From contig BBXU01000145.1 in NCBI GenBank assembly GCA_001598975.1, positions 1 to 20,339 on the forward strand: 20,339 nt of DNA. Direction: 5' to 3'. The notes under the pieces are model-generated. The model was not told the DNA's origin. It ran no database searches and worked only from the letters and a program-made list of their open reading frames with translations. Both the position numbers and the translations under genes were made by a program. The stretch comes from Parachlorella kessleri. Lineage: Eukaryota > Chlorophyta > Trebouxiophyceae > Chlorellales > Chlorellaceae. Shown here one piece after another: positions 1 through 9,674 of the stretch; positions within the stretch are counted from its first letter, which is position 1; each line of letters starts with the position of its first letter.

Positions 1-563
1 TATCCCCTGTGTGCCTTGCCGCCCTGGGGATACATGAGGTTATGGACAGTGGGCTGGCAAACCGCTATACCTGCGCTGCTGCCCAGGGCGGTACAGGTTG
101 TGGGTGCCACACTGGACAGGTGGGGGTTAGGTCGCTCAGGGGACATGAGACCTCCTGTGAAGAAATCAAACCTACAACTACTCAAGCCGTAGGTTTGTAT
201 AAGTGTATATCAGTTTGTACACGCTGAAGTGTTACCCACACATATGACAGTCTTTCAACACATTCCACACGGTGTAGGCTGGTATTTGCTGGCAGCTGGC
301 GGCGACTGTGGGCGCACTGAATATTAGCCAGCAGTGCTTTGTGGGCAAGCTCGAGATGCCCTGTGTCATCCTTAGCTGCTTTGCAGCGGCAGCTTCGGAG
401 TGGAAGTGTGCTTTGCCCTGCTGGCAGCAATGCTGATGCTGCATAATGAGTGTATTCCTGTTCGGCCACCTCTGTGTTGACTGGCGCGGCACCTTTGCAC
501 CCAGCTTGTGATGTCCTTCTGCCCAATTCCTGTCCCATATTTGTTCAACCTTGCTTCTAACGT

Positions 564-583
564 CCCTTTAAATATTTAAAGGG
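564..583. repeat. Perfect 20-base AT-rich palindrome
   Basis: The segment CCCTTTAAATATTTAAAGGG equals its own reverse complement over all 20 bases. It lies in the gene-free left flank, about 600 bases beyond the SEC24 stop. It could be a binding site for a dimeric protein, a hairpin in a transcript, or chance. Confidence 0.7.
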
Positions 584-1144
584 GGAAATGCACGTGACAG
601 GAAAGGTCAGACAGCAGTGTGGCGGGTGCCAGCTGCGTCAGAAAGCAGGCAGATGATTTAATGATTTCTGCGGAAGCACCTACCCACTGTCCTGAAGGTC
701 AAGAATTGGTCTAAATAAACTATAACACAACCACAGAACTTGCTGGCTGGCCCTTCGCAAGTTGATTGCTCGACGGGCGCCAGCCCCAAACCAAGGGGGC
801 ATGTGCAAGCGCCTTATTCCAAAGCGGGGCCATGTCTGCACATGACAAGATGTGCAAAGCCAAAGAATACCCCGCGTGCTAGCTACAAAGCAAAAAGAGT
901 GAGCAGGGAAGGACCAAGCAACTGACGCTTCATCAGGCTAGTGCTCTGATGAAATGGCATCCTAACCTCAGCACAGCATTTTCCTACACCAAACTTGCAG
1001 ATGGTCAGGTCGCTCATGCAATACGTCACCATTTTAGAGACCCGCCTCCCCAAACAGCACACATGTGCTGGCATGCCCTCACCATCCACAACCTACGCAC
1101 GACCAACACTGTCAGGACGGCTGGCCGTCCATGTGGACACACGT

Positions 1145-1149
1145 ATTAC
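1145..1149 (-). terminator. Possible UGUAA polyadenylation signal of SEC24
   Basis: The minus strand reads TGTAA 28 bases after the SEC24 stop codon. UGUAA is the usual poly(A) signal in green algae. No other copy occurs on this strand between here and position 541. The implied 3' untranslated region would be very short, so this may be chance. Confidence 0.4.
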
Positions 1150-1176
1150 ACCCCAGCGGCTGCTTCAGCGAGCCGC

Positions 1177-4100
1177 CTAAGACAGCTTGTTCTGTATCTG
1201 CCGGTGCAGGAAGCAGAGGAACTCCACGTAGCTCATGCCGCCGCTGGGGGTGCGATCTTCAGCCAGCGCCGAGAAGAAGACGCCGTCCAGCAGGGGGTCG
1301 CCCCGCCGCACCACCCGCAGCCGCATGTAGTTGCACCGCTGCCGCCTACAACCATGGGCAGGGAAGGAAGGCTTCATGGGTGCGGTGCCAGCGGCCTCAC
1401 TCGCTGGACCTTGCACTACCCAACCATGGACATGAGGCCTGCACGGCGTTGGGAGGAGCTAAGGCTTCTCTGGTGGCAACCGCACTTCATGCGAGCGGGA
1501 CGATGCCCTCCTAAACATCTGCTGCGCCTTAGGGGGCAGGGCCCCGCATGCCAGCAGGCCGGCCACTGAGGCCAGGTGTAGCTTCTAGCCCTACCTGATC
1601 TCATCCAGCAGCTGGTGGATCTTCTGGTTGAGCGGGTTGTCCAGCCGAGGCAGCACCAGCGGGCGAGGGGGCTCAGGCCCCGCAGCTGCCGGCGCCTCTG
1701 CTGACGGCAGGCCTGCATGACAAGGCATACAGGGTGGTGCTTGGATATTTCTGTGCGTGCTCATGTACATGAAAGCGTATATTGGAAATCCTCAATGACC
1801 CAGGGCATCGCAGCTGCACATGAGTGTGCCTCTGCACTACCTGCCCCCTGCCACATGTATATGCAGCCAAGCAACCCCGCCGGAGTGCCCCACTGCCCGA
1901 CGCACTCTCGTTGCCTAAAGGTCCTCATGCTCCCAACCCTAGGCCAGACCCTTGTACCCTCCTGCATGATCCCAACATGCCACTAGGAGGCTAGCCCTCT
2001 CCCCCCAAAATCCTCACCTAGGATGGCCAAGCACACGTCTGCCGGCACGGCCCTGCCAAAGTAGAGGAACGCCTCAAAGCCATTCTCCAGCAAGTACACC
2101 CCCTCGCTGTCGAGCCGCTCAGCAGACACCCACAGCTTGTCTGGCACCAGGGGCGCGTTCTGCAGGAGGCAGGTAGGATAAGCAAGGGGTCAAATGCTCA
2201 GTTGTCAAGGTGCAGAGTATAAGGGAGCCACCGCTGGGCTTGGGTGTAGCGGCAGGAGAGGCCTGGGATACCGCAGCAATGTGGCTGCTGACATGGCTAT
2301 TTGAAGAGAGCGCCAACAAAACCCTAAGCCCTGTCAGTCACATGGCTATTTAAGAGAACGCCAACAAACCCTAAGCCCTGTTTGTGCAGTATACCCATAC
2401 CTCCGTTCTGACCCACACCGCCTGCTACATTAACCCACATCTTACAGCATAACGGTCCATAACTGCCAGGCGAGTGACGCAGGAGAAGTTTGCTGCCCTC
2501 ACCTCTGGCCTGTCCAGGAGCGTGTGCACGGCCAGCAGCCGCGGGTAGATGGCGGGCACGATGCTGGGGACCGGGGCCGCAATCAACCGCGCCATCCAAA
2601 GCGCCCGCGTGTCCAGCTTGGAATCCACCCTGACAGGGGAGGCAGCAGCATGTTGGGTGTACTTGGGACACCACGGTTTGAATCCTCCATGCATACCCAC
2701 GATCTGTGCAACGCAAAGGCATCAGCGGCTCGAGCATGCCCACCCCGATTGCTTCCATAAGCCACTCTACCACCCTGCACATCAGCAGGTGCTCCCAAGC
2801 CATGCAAGAGCTCCACCACATTCAAAAAATCTTTTCACTGGTGAGCCGGGCTGCCTGTCTACTCATACGCCCAGCCACCATGCAGGGCCCCTCACCATAT
2901 CACCACCATGTGCCTAACAGGGGTCCCTTGTCCCAGGCAGGCAGCAACCCCACCAGCCTACCGGAAGCAGGGCGCCTTGGTCAGCGCCAGCGTGTACAGC
3001 GGCAGCAGCTTGAGGGCCTCAGGCAAGATGAGCTGGCCGGAGGAGGAGGCCGATGCACACTGCTTGCGGTAGGCGTGGAGCGCATCGGTGGCCGACTTGG
3101 TGATGGCTTCCTTGCAGGCGCCCAGTGCATGGCCGGGGATCTGCATGCAAGCAGGCGTTGCGGCCGCTGGGCATTGCCCTGACCTCGAGCTAAACCAACA
3201 ACCAGTTTGAAGCGAGTCCTGCAGCGCAGAGGAGGAGCTCGCCCCTACAGATTGCAATACAGCCCTGCGAGGCCCCAAAGACGGAACCCCTGCCAGCGCA
3301 GAACCCCCGCCATGTGCATACCGCCACGGCCCCAGCCCAGCACCAACCTGTGAGGCCACCTTTTTAGCCATGTAGGCCATATAAGTGTCCAGGTCCGCCC
3401 CCCGGAACGTGGTGCCCAGGCTGTGGGTGATGGGCAGCGCCAGCGTGTGCAGCCGGATGCGCCGCTCACCGCCGGTGGTCGTGTAGAGCAGCGCAAACTG
3501 CAGGTAGATCTCGCCGCTCTCCGGCAGCTTGTCCTCGTGCACCAGCTTGGCTGCAGGCGCACACAACCAACCATGCAATGTGTGGTTACTTAACCGGGGA
3601 TACACAGGGGTTCAGGCCGGCCGAGGAACAAGCTTACCAGGCCAGCAAGTGGGGCCCTTAGCAACCCTACAAGCATGCTTCACGCAAGGCACCACCCATG
3701 CTTGACCGATCCTGATCAGTCAAGGGCCACAATACAGAGGCAGCAAGCATGCATGGCAACCCTACGGCAGCACCAATGCGAGACACACACCCGCGACGCA
3801 GTGGTCGGAGGAGATGGCTGGGAAGTTGAGGTCTGTCAGGGTGCGCTTGTAGTACGGCCCAATGTACTTGTCCACAGTCAGCCCCTGGCTGGCGCGCAGG
3901 CGACCAACAGCCTCCAGTCCCTGCATCATGGTCGGTAGCAAGAGCTAGTATGCGCTTCTGGGGATTGCTGTATAGGCAAGAGGCCATGTTCGAGCACGGG
4001 AGTGGTGGTTTTTTGGTTTGTAGGGTTGGAGAGAAACCGCCAAGGTGCAGATGCTGCCCAAGCATTTCATCCTCAGCACCGCTTTCCAAAGTGTCACCAG

Positions 4101-7100
4101 CTATAGTTGTCAAGCAGTGCATGCGCGGGTTGGTAGGCTGTGGCCACCTTCCCAGCCAACAGGCAACTTGCCTGGGGCCGGATGACGTTCCACCGCAGGT
4201 CATTGTGGAAGGCATCAGAGTCCACGGCTGCCTCAAATGGTGAGTAATGGTAGAGCGATCCACATGTTGTGGTGGTCAGGACAGAAAATGTGGCAACGTC
4301 AACGTAGCCCTGCGTTAGGAAGAAGGCGTCCACGCACACCTGCAGACAGCGAAGCACACTGCGTATGGTTCAGGGAGGAGTCCGAAAACCCCTTTTCCTC
4401 AGTATTGAAGCACGCGCCAACACCGAGTCTACCATGTAGTTGCATTCCAAGCGGAAAAGACTGCATCACCGTTCAAGCCAGGCTTGCCAGCGCTTCGTGC
4501 CAGAAGCACAAGGAAATCGCTCAGCAATTAAGCTGGTATTGCTGCCCAGCAACCCCATGCACACAGATAATTGTCAACTCCAGCACTCAACTGCCATTTC
4601 CATGCGGCAGGCAAACGCCCACATAGCACTGCTGCAAGCACAAATATAGGCATCCACAACCTGTCCATATCTAACACAGTCAGTCACAGTCTACCCTCTT
4701 TGTAAACATCCCAAGCAGCTAAGTATCTCCCCAAATCTCTGTCTCTCTCTCTCTCAAACACACACACGGCCCCCACCTGCATCCCCCTCTCACCTCGCAC
4801 ACTGTCTGCTACCTTCTCCCACCAACCACGCATCCACTCAATCAAACATTTTCACCATCCACCTGGTGCTCTGCTGCATCCAGCGCCAGTGCCTGGAAGT
4901 CTTTGTTCTCCGGCAGCAGCGACTCCATGTTGTCCCGGTCTGTCGGCGGCCGCCCAAGGTCGCGCTGTCGCAGGCTGAGCACGCCGCGGCGGGGCAGCGA
5001 GGAGATGAAAGCATGCACCTGGAAGGCATGAAGGCCAGCTTGTGTGTGAGACAACAACCAGTGGGCAATACAGTCGGCGTAGAGGTAGGTGGGAGTGCCA
5101 CGACTTCCAATAGGAGGAGTGCCACGACTTCCAACAGGAGCTACACTTCAGCAAGTCTCAGTTTGAGGGGCCCCTCCCAGGCACACATGCGAAATCCTCA
5201 AGCACTTGTACTTGACGGCCCACTCCCAGGCAACACAGAGCCGGGAAGGACCTGGGCAGAAACTCCGACTTGTGCATACTCTATTGGAGATGATTACAGG
5301 GTAGCTATCGCAAATAGCACCTTACCTTGCCGCCGGCACCGCCTTTGAGCGCCTCAATCGCGCTACGCAGCGCCGCCCCCGCGCATGTCTCCATGACTTG
5401 CGTGCTGGCAAACATGCGGGGTATGCTGTCCAGCAAAGCCTCCACCTGCGGATGGGCTATTGCTGCCACTTGTGAAAGTGCAATGAGGACCACATCAATG
5501 TCCAGCGCAACAACTTCAAGAACTGCTGGGGTGGATGCGAACTCTGCAGGATACAAGGCGGTACTGTCAAACACCCCTACGCTGCCCAGCAAGTCACTGG
5601 TAGCACATAGTTTTGAGACCAGGCCCCATTGGTCGCCCCAGCCAGGTGAGTACTGTACCCACTCACCAGGCCCAGCGACTGCTGCAGGTTGACCACCACG
5701 TTGCCTGCCAGCGGGCAGTAGACGTCTGTCACGTCAGGCACCACCAGCATGTGCGGCTGGCTCTGGCCGGGCCGCAGCGAGTAGAAGTGGATGGTGGAGT
5801 CAAAGGTGGCGATGCACACCTCCGTGCGGTCGCCGCCAGGCAGCTCCTGGAGGATCTGCATGGGGAAGAGTGGGGCAGTGAAGGGTGCAGAGAGGCTGTA
5901 GCTGGTGGGGCGGGGACGGGAGCACGCTCCATACTTCACCAGAGAAAGGGTGGTAGATGGCACTGAATGTTTAGCTTGATATTCAAGTTCAGCGCAAGGA
6001 TCTATCGTGCCCAGTGCAAAAGCAGGCATAGTGACACAAATCATGCATGCAAGAAAGGCAGGGAGGCAGGCCACAGTCCTAGACCGGATATTACAAGCAG
6101 GCACGCATGCAGCATGCAGGCAGGTGGCCACCTCACATCGTCACTGGGACCGCCGGCAGTGCCAGGCTGCTACCCAGAAAGCCCCTTGTTCCCCCACGCA
6201 CCTTGGCAATGGAGGAGCAGACTGCTGCTGTGGCGCCCGTTGAGACGGCTGGGTGTGACACATCTATAAGGAAGAAGTGCACCGGGGACATGGGCGGTCG
6301 TACCATGTACTCCTTGGTAGCCACCAGCTCCACAGATCTGCACCCATGGGTAGGGCCATGCAGACAGGCTCAAACCCTGGCTTCTGGGACGGGTCAGGGC
6401 ATGCCTCAGGTACAATGATGCACTTTCAGGCTGTGGGCCCCTCCACGGGATGCGCCCCCGGCGGCCCACAAGCCAGGTGCAGGGGGTGAGGTCAAAGGAC
6501 GCGTTGCCGGCTTATGTATGTACCCAGGGATGTCAAACCCAACAGCCATGTGCATATGCCTGAAGGAAACTTGAACATGGAAGCTGGGAGGCACTCGCGC
6601 CGTCCCCAACCGCAGGCATTGCCCCGCACGCACACACCCTGTCATCCCTCTGCCAGCCATGGCCTGCCTCCCCCACCCACCCACCCCTTGGACAGCTCAG
6701 GCCGCTCAAACTTGTCCCGCCGCTGCCCGTCCGGCCCCAGGTGGCACACGTAGTCTGGTGGCGTCTCGCTGGTGGCGTTACAGAAGTTGCACTGCATCTT
6801 GCGGCCGCCGTCTTGCCAACGGAAGTAGGGGTTGACGTATGCTTTGCAGCGCGGGCAGCGCACCGGGCCTGACTCCCCAAAGTCCACCACCTGTATTAAT
6901 GCCACGGCACAGAGTACGCTATAGGTACTAGCAAGGCAGCAGACGATCCACAGATCCTGAGGGCAGTGCAATGATGGGCCAGCCCGTCACCAGTAGAGCC
7001 TGCTGAGCGCCTCGCCTATCATGCCTAGCGTCCAAGTATTTGAGGCAGCAAAACCTAGGCGCATTCTGCATCCAGTCCTAATAGTACAGCCCAGCTCTCA

Positions 7101-9301
7101 CTCCCTGCCACCCATAACAAAACCTAATGAGCCCACTACGCTAGCGCAAGCGCACCTCAATGGGGTCGTCTCCAGGGTCTGGCAGCGCTAGCGGGTTGAC
7201 CATAACGACAAACGGTAGACATGTGTGTTTCAAGATGTCAGCCGTCTGCAGCAAGGCGATCGTACTGATGCTGGCTGGCTTGTGGCTCTCCAACTCTGGT
7301 AGAGGAGTAAAGTTCTGCCCCACAACAAGCTGTGTGTTCACAACCTATCATATCGGAGTCACGACCTGGACGACCAAGCCCTTGAGCTTGCAAATTCCAT
7401 GAAAGTGACGCACACATAGCCTCCTCAAAGCCGGCTTGACAACATGCAAAATTGCAACCTACCCCACGGTGTGTTGCCCTGCGATGCTGTGACACGCCAT
7501 GCAATTTACCCAAACACCCTCCTTCTTGTGCCCTACCGCAATAGTGCTCCCCTTCCATTCCAACAACCCACAACCCCCACTTACATGTGGCACCATGTTG
7601 AGCAGCGACCGCAAGTACCGCGGCCCAGCACTGCCGCGATCCTTGACAACAATCGCCATCTCGGCAGGAAGCGGCACCGTATGCGTGTTTTCCCGGCGCG
7701 TCTCAAACACCTGCGTAGGCAACGGGACCGCCAGCGGCCGCGGGATCTGGCTGGGATCGATCTTGCTGCTGCTACTGCTGCTGCCGCCTCCGCCGCTGCC
7801 GCCAGGGCCCATAGGACCTGGCGGTGGGTGGTGCATGCCAGGCGGCTGCGGCGGCTGCATCATGCCTGGTGCCATAGGGGGCACCATGCCGGGGGCTGCG
7901 GGTGGCTGCGGCGGCGGCGGCAAGCCTGGTATGCCTCCTGCTGCGGTAGGGGGCGGCATCCCGTAGGGCGGCCGCAACCCGGATGCCATTCCAGGCCCTG
8001 CGGGCATTGCTGCATGGAGTGTGTGCGGCAGCAGCAACAGCAGCAGGTAGTCACGGCATGCCTCCAGTCAATCACCCCTGTTTCGAACAAAGCAAATCTG
8101 TTTAATGAAAACAGACGCGTGCCTTTGGCTCCCTTCGGAATGTGTTGGTCTAGCTACAGCAACACTGAAGGTAACCGTGCACCCCAGCTAGGGAAGGGTA
8201 GACCATTTCAAGTGCGCATCTGATAGACACTGACCTGCTTGTTGTAGATACCCAAGGCCACCAAGCTGCCCTGGTGCGCCTGCCAGGTGCTGCTGCTGGA
8301 ATCCAGACCCTGCCAACATTGGCCCGCCTGGCGGCCGCTTGACAGGGCTGGGAGTGTTGCTGCCCACCCTCAGCGAGAAGGGGGGTGGGCTGGCTGCCGC
8401 TGCAGCGCCTGGTGGCCCGCCCATGGCCGGGGGCCGCTTGGTCGGGGTGCTGAAGCCAGATGCTGGCCGCACCCCTGGTGGTGGCAGCGGTGCTGCTCCA
8501 GGGGCTGCTACTGGTGCCGGCATACCAGCGGGCATCAAGCCTGGCTTCGGCGGGCCACCTGCTCCAGGCTGCACAGGCTGCTGCATGGAAAAGGGGCCTG
8601 GAGGCCTGGCTGCTGCGGGAGGGAGCGTGCCAGGCATGCCGGTTGGCCGCAGGCCTGGGGCTTGGCTTACCCCCTGCGGCAATGGTGGGCCACGCGGCAA
8701 GGGGCCGGCAGGCCGCTGTGGAATGCCCGCCCCTGCTGCTGCCGGCGCCGTGGAGCCCAGTCCGTTGGCCATGCTGCCGATAGCGCTTGTCGGCGCGCCA
8801 GGCATACCCCCAGCTGGCCGTGGAGGCATCCCAACGCCGCTAGGATGACCAATAGGCGCTCCTGGCGCCCGAGCTCCCAAGGGCACAACAGGACCGCCAG
8901 GCAGTGCTGGCCGCTGAGGAGGCCCCCCAGGCATGCCAGGCCTGAAGCCGGCCGGCGCCGCTGCTGGTAGGGCCCCTGGGGGGCCCGAAAGCTTCATCTG
9001 CTGCATCTGGGTGGCTAGCTGCGGCTGGGCGCTTGCCGCTGGTGGCGCTGCGCTGGGTCCGTTGCTGTACGGCGGTGTGTAGCCAGGTTGGGCACCCGGG
9101 CCTGTAAAACACAAGTTCACACACCACACAAGAGTGTTATGGCCTGTACGTTAGGTGCAGTGAGACGGGTAGCTGAGCACGACTTGAACCCAGCCCACCT
9201 GGTGGCCTGGTAAGTGCTCCTTGGCCAGGTTGGGGCCCTGGCTGCCCACCCGCCCCATTCTGAGGTGGCTGATAATATGCTGGTCCGGGTGGACGCTGCA
9301 T
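1177..9301 (-). CDS. SEC24: SEC24-type COPII coat cargo-adaptor protein (C-type), 17 exons
   Basis: SEC24 pairs with SEC23 in the inner COPII coat at ER exit sites and binds cargo sorting signals. Exons, in transcript order: 9301-9199, 9101-8235, 8009-7585, 7245-7156, 6890-6685, 6337-6202, 5855-5667, 5445-5326, 5018-4863, 4339-4172, 3920-3791, 3550-3348, 3140-2962, 2629-2503, 2159-2018, 1712-1595, 1345-1177. They join in one frame to 1175 codons plus TAG. Residues 1 to about 405 are a Pro/Gly/Ala-rich disordered arm. A zinc finger follows (CPRC and CNFC, Cys507/510/529/532, after VVDFGESGPVRC). Then come the trunk domain (about 565-750; EYMVRPPMSPVHFFLIDVS, FDSTIHFYSL), the beta-sandwich (YVDVATFSV, NDLRWNVIRPQ), the helical domain (GQLILPEALKLLPLYTLALT) and the gelsolin domain (GVYLLENGFEAFLYFGRAVP). 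The end SYVEFLCFLHRQIQNKLS is the usual C terminus. The ATG at 9301 is the first in frame, but a further 5' exon is possible. Resemblance is closest to plant SEC24B/C and animal SEC24C/D. Intron 10 begins with GC. The family call is secure; the N-terminal exon boundaries are the least certain. Confidence 0.95.
2291..2382. repeat. Two-copy tandem repeat in SEC24 intron 14
   Basis: Copy 1 (2291-2334) and copy 2 (2340-2382) share ACATGGCTATTT at the start and CCCTAAGCCCTGT at the end, with GCCAACAAA in between. They differ by a few substitutions and short indels. The second copy runs directly into a member of the dispersed repeat family at about 2377-2440. The intron spans 2160-2502. Confidence 0.8.
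2377..2440. repeat. Dispersed repeat family, copy A (SEC24 intron 14)
   Basis: This copy carries CCTGT, then CAGTATACCCAT, then TCTGACCCACACCGCCTG. The 12-base CAGTATACCCAT core is shared exactly with the copy near 17091-17102, and the following TCTGA...CCTG block aligns with the copies near 12351 and 17476. No terminal inverted repeats or target-site duplications are evident by eye. Confidence 0.55.
3921..4171 (-). other. GC-AG intron (SEC24 intron 10)
   Basis: The donor reads CAG|GCAAGT and the acceptor ATGCAG. Removing exactly this segment joins NVIRPQ to GLEAVGRL, matching the conserved RPQG(F/L)EAV run of plant SEC24. Apart from the C, the donor is a strong match to the U1 consensus, as is usual for GC introns. 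Confidence 0.88.
4340..4862 (-). other. SEC24 intron 9 (523 bases) with CT/CA microsatellite
   Basis: This is the longest inferred intron of SEC24. It contains a CT-repeat followed by a CA-repeat at about 4735-4767. Nothing else in it is recognisable. A stretch near 4778-4820 vaguely resembles the dispersed repeat family, too weakly to call. Confidence 0.75.
4735..4767. repeat. CT then CA microsatellite (SEC24 intron 9)
   Basis: A run of CT dinucleotides interrupted once passes into a run of CA dinucleotides. On the transcribed strand this is GT repeats followed by GA repeats. Confidence 0.85.
5092..5139. repeat. 24-base direct repeat, two copies (SEC24 intron 8)
   Basis: The units at 5092-5115 and 5116-5139 are adjacent and nearly identical, sharing GAGTGCCACGACTTCCAA and AGGA and differing at one base. 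The near identity suggests a recent slippage duplication. Confidence 0.85.
7066..7117. repeat. Dispersed repeat family, copy B (SEC24 intron 4)
   Basis: The copy begins CTGCATCCAGTCCT and, after ten variable bases, continues into GCTCTCACTCCCTG. The same two blocks, in the same order and at nearly the same spacing, occur at 17447-17490. Confidence 0.6.
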
Positions 9302-9674
9302 CCTCTGCACAGGCAGGCCCCTCCGGCCACCGGCAGTTGCCACCGACCACTGTGGGGACTGATCGTCAATAAGCGAAGTGCCAAACAAGGTGCTAAGGGG
9401 AAGACCTGTGCTGCATAGTCATTGTACCGGGCAAACACGGGCAGGATCGCGAAGGCAAGCTTGCCAAGACAAAACGGACCAGCGGGAGAATGGCGCCAGC
9501 CAAGTTCCATTCGCACAGGCCTTCCATCGTGCTGAGCACAGCTTTGGCTCCTCTTTTAACTATCTCCGAAGTGCAACAAAGTGCAGAGCTTTTGTTGGAC
9601 TTCAGTGGGCCAGCCAACACTACTGACCAGAGGGAGCTGATCGAAGCTTCAGCAGCAAGCGGTGTGCACGCAAA
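9302..9674. promoter_or_regulatory. Divergent SEC24/RAB1 intergenic region, probable shared promoter
   Basis: The two start codons lie back to back 373 bases apart, so this segment must hold both 5' untranslated regions and probably both core promoters. No convincing TATA box was identified. A possible acceptor (CTGTGCAG) just upstream of the SEC24 ATG could mean a 5' untranslated intron. Bidirectional activity is inferred from layout only. Confidence 0.6.

Larger units (their letters stand above)
1..1176. other. Left flank with no supportable gene
   Basis: No open frame here resembles a known family or can be joined into exons. The open stretches on both strands are short and rich in Cys, His and Gln, as expected of chance translation. 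The right part (about 1100-1176) is probably the SEC24 3' untranslated region. A perfect 20-base AT-rich palindrome lies at 564-583. A small inverted repeat (AAACCTAC at about 168-175, GTAGGTTT at about 190-197) could form a weak hairpin. The 3' end of a rightward gene starting outside the window cannot be excluded, but no UGUAA signal supports it. Confidence 0.5.

Noticed and set aside
182..538. Minus-strand 118-codon open frame in the left flank
   Set aside because: Its composition (Cys, Gln and His rich) looks non-coding, there are no recognisable motifs, and no exons join to it.
2321..2380. CCCTAA motifs as telomere-like repeats
   Set aside because: There are only two isolated occurrences inside a duplicated intron unit. 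There is no array, and intact genes lie on both sides.
8031..8046. CAG-repeat read as poly-Gln coding sequence
   Set aside because: On the SEC24 strand this is the CTG-rich, pyrimidine-leaning stretch before the exon 3 acceptor, so it is intronic.
7444..8223. Plus-strand 259-codon open frame
   Set aside because: It spans SEC24 exon 3 and the flanking introns on the opposite strand. The composition is His/Arg/Gln-rich noise with no family resemblance.
8188..8970. Long plus-strand open frames (227 and 169 codons) across 8287-8970
   Set aside because: They are antisense to the Pro/Gly-rich SEC24 exon 2. Low-complexity GC-rich coding DNA keeps opposite frames open, and the translations resemble no protein.
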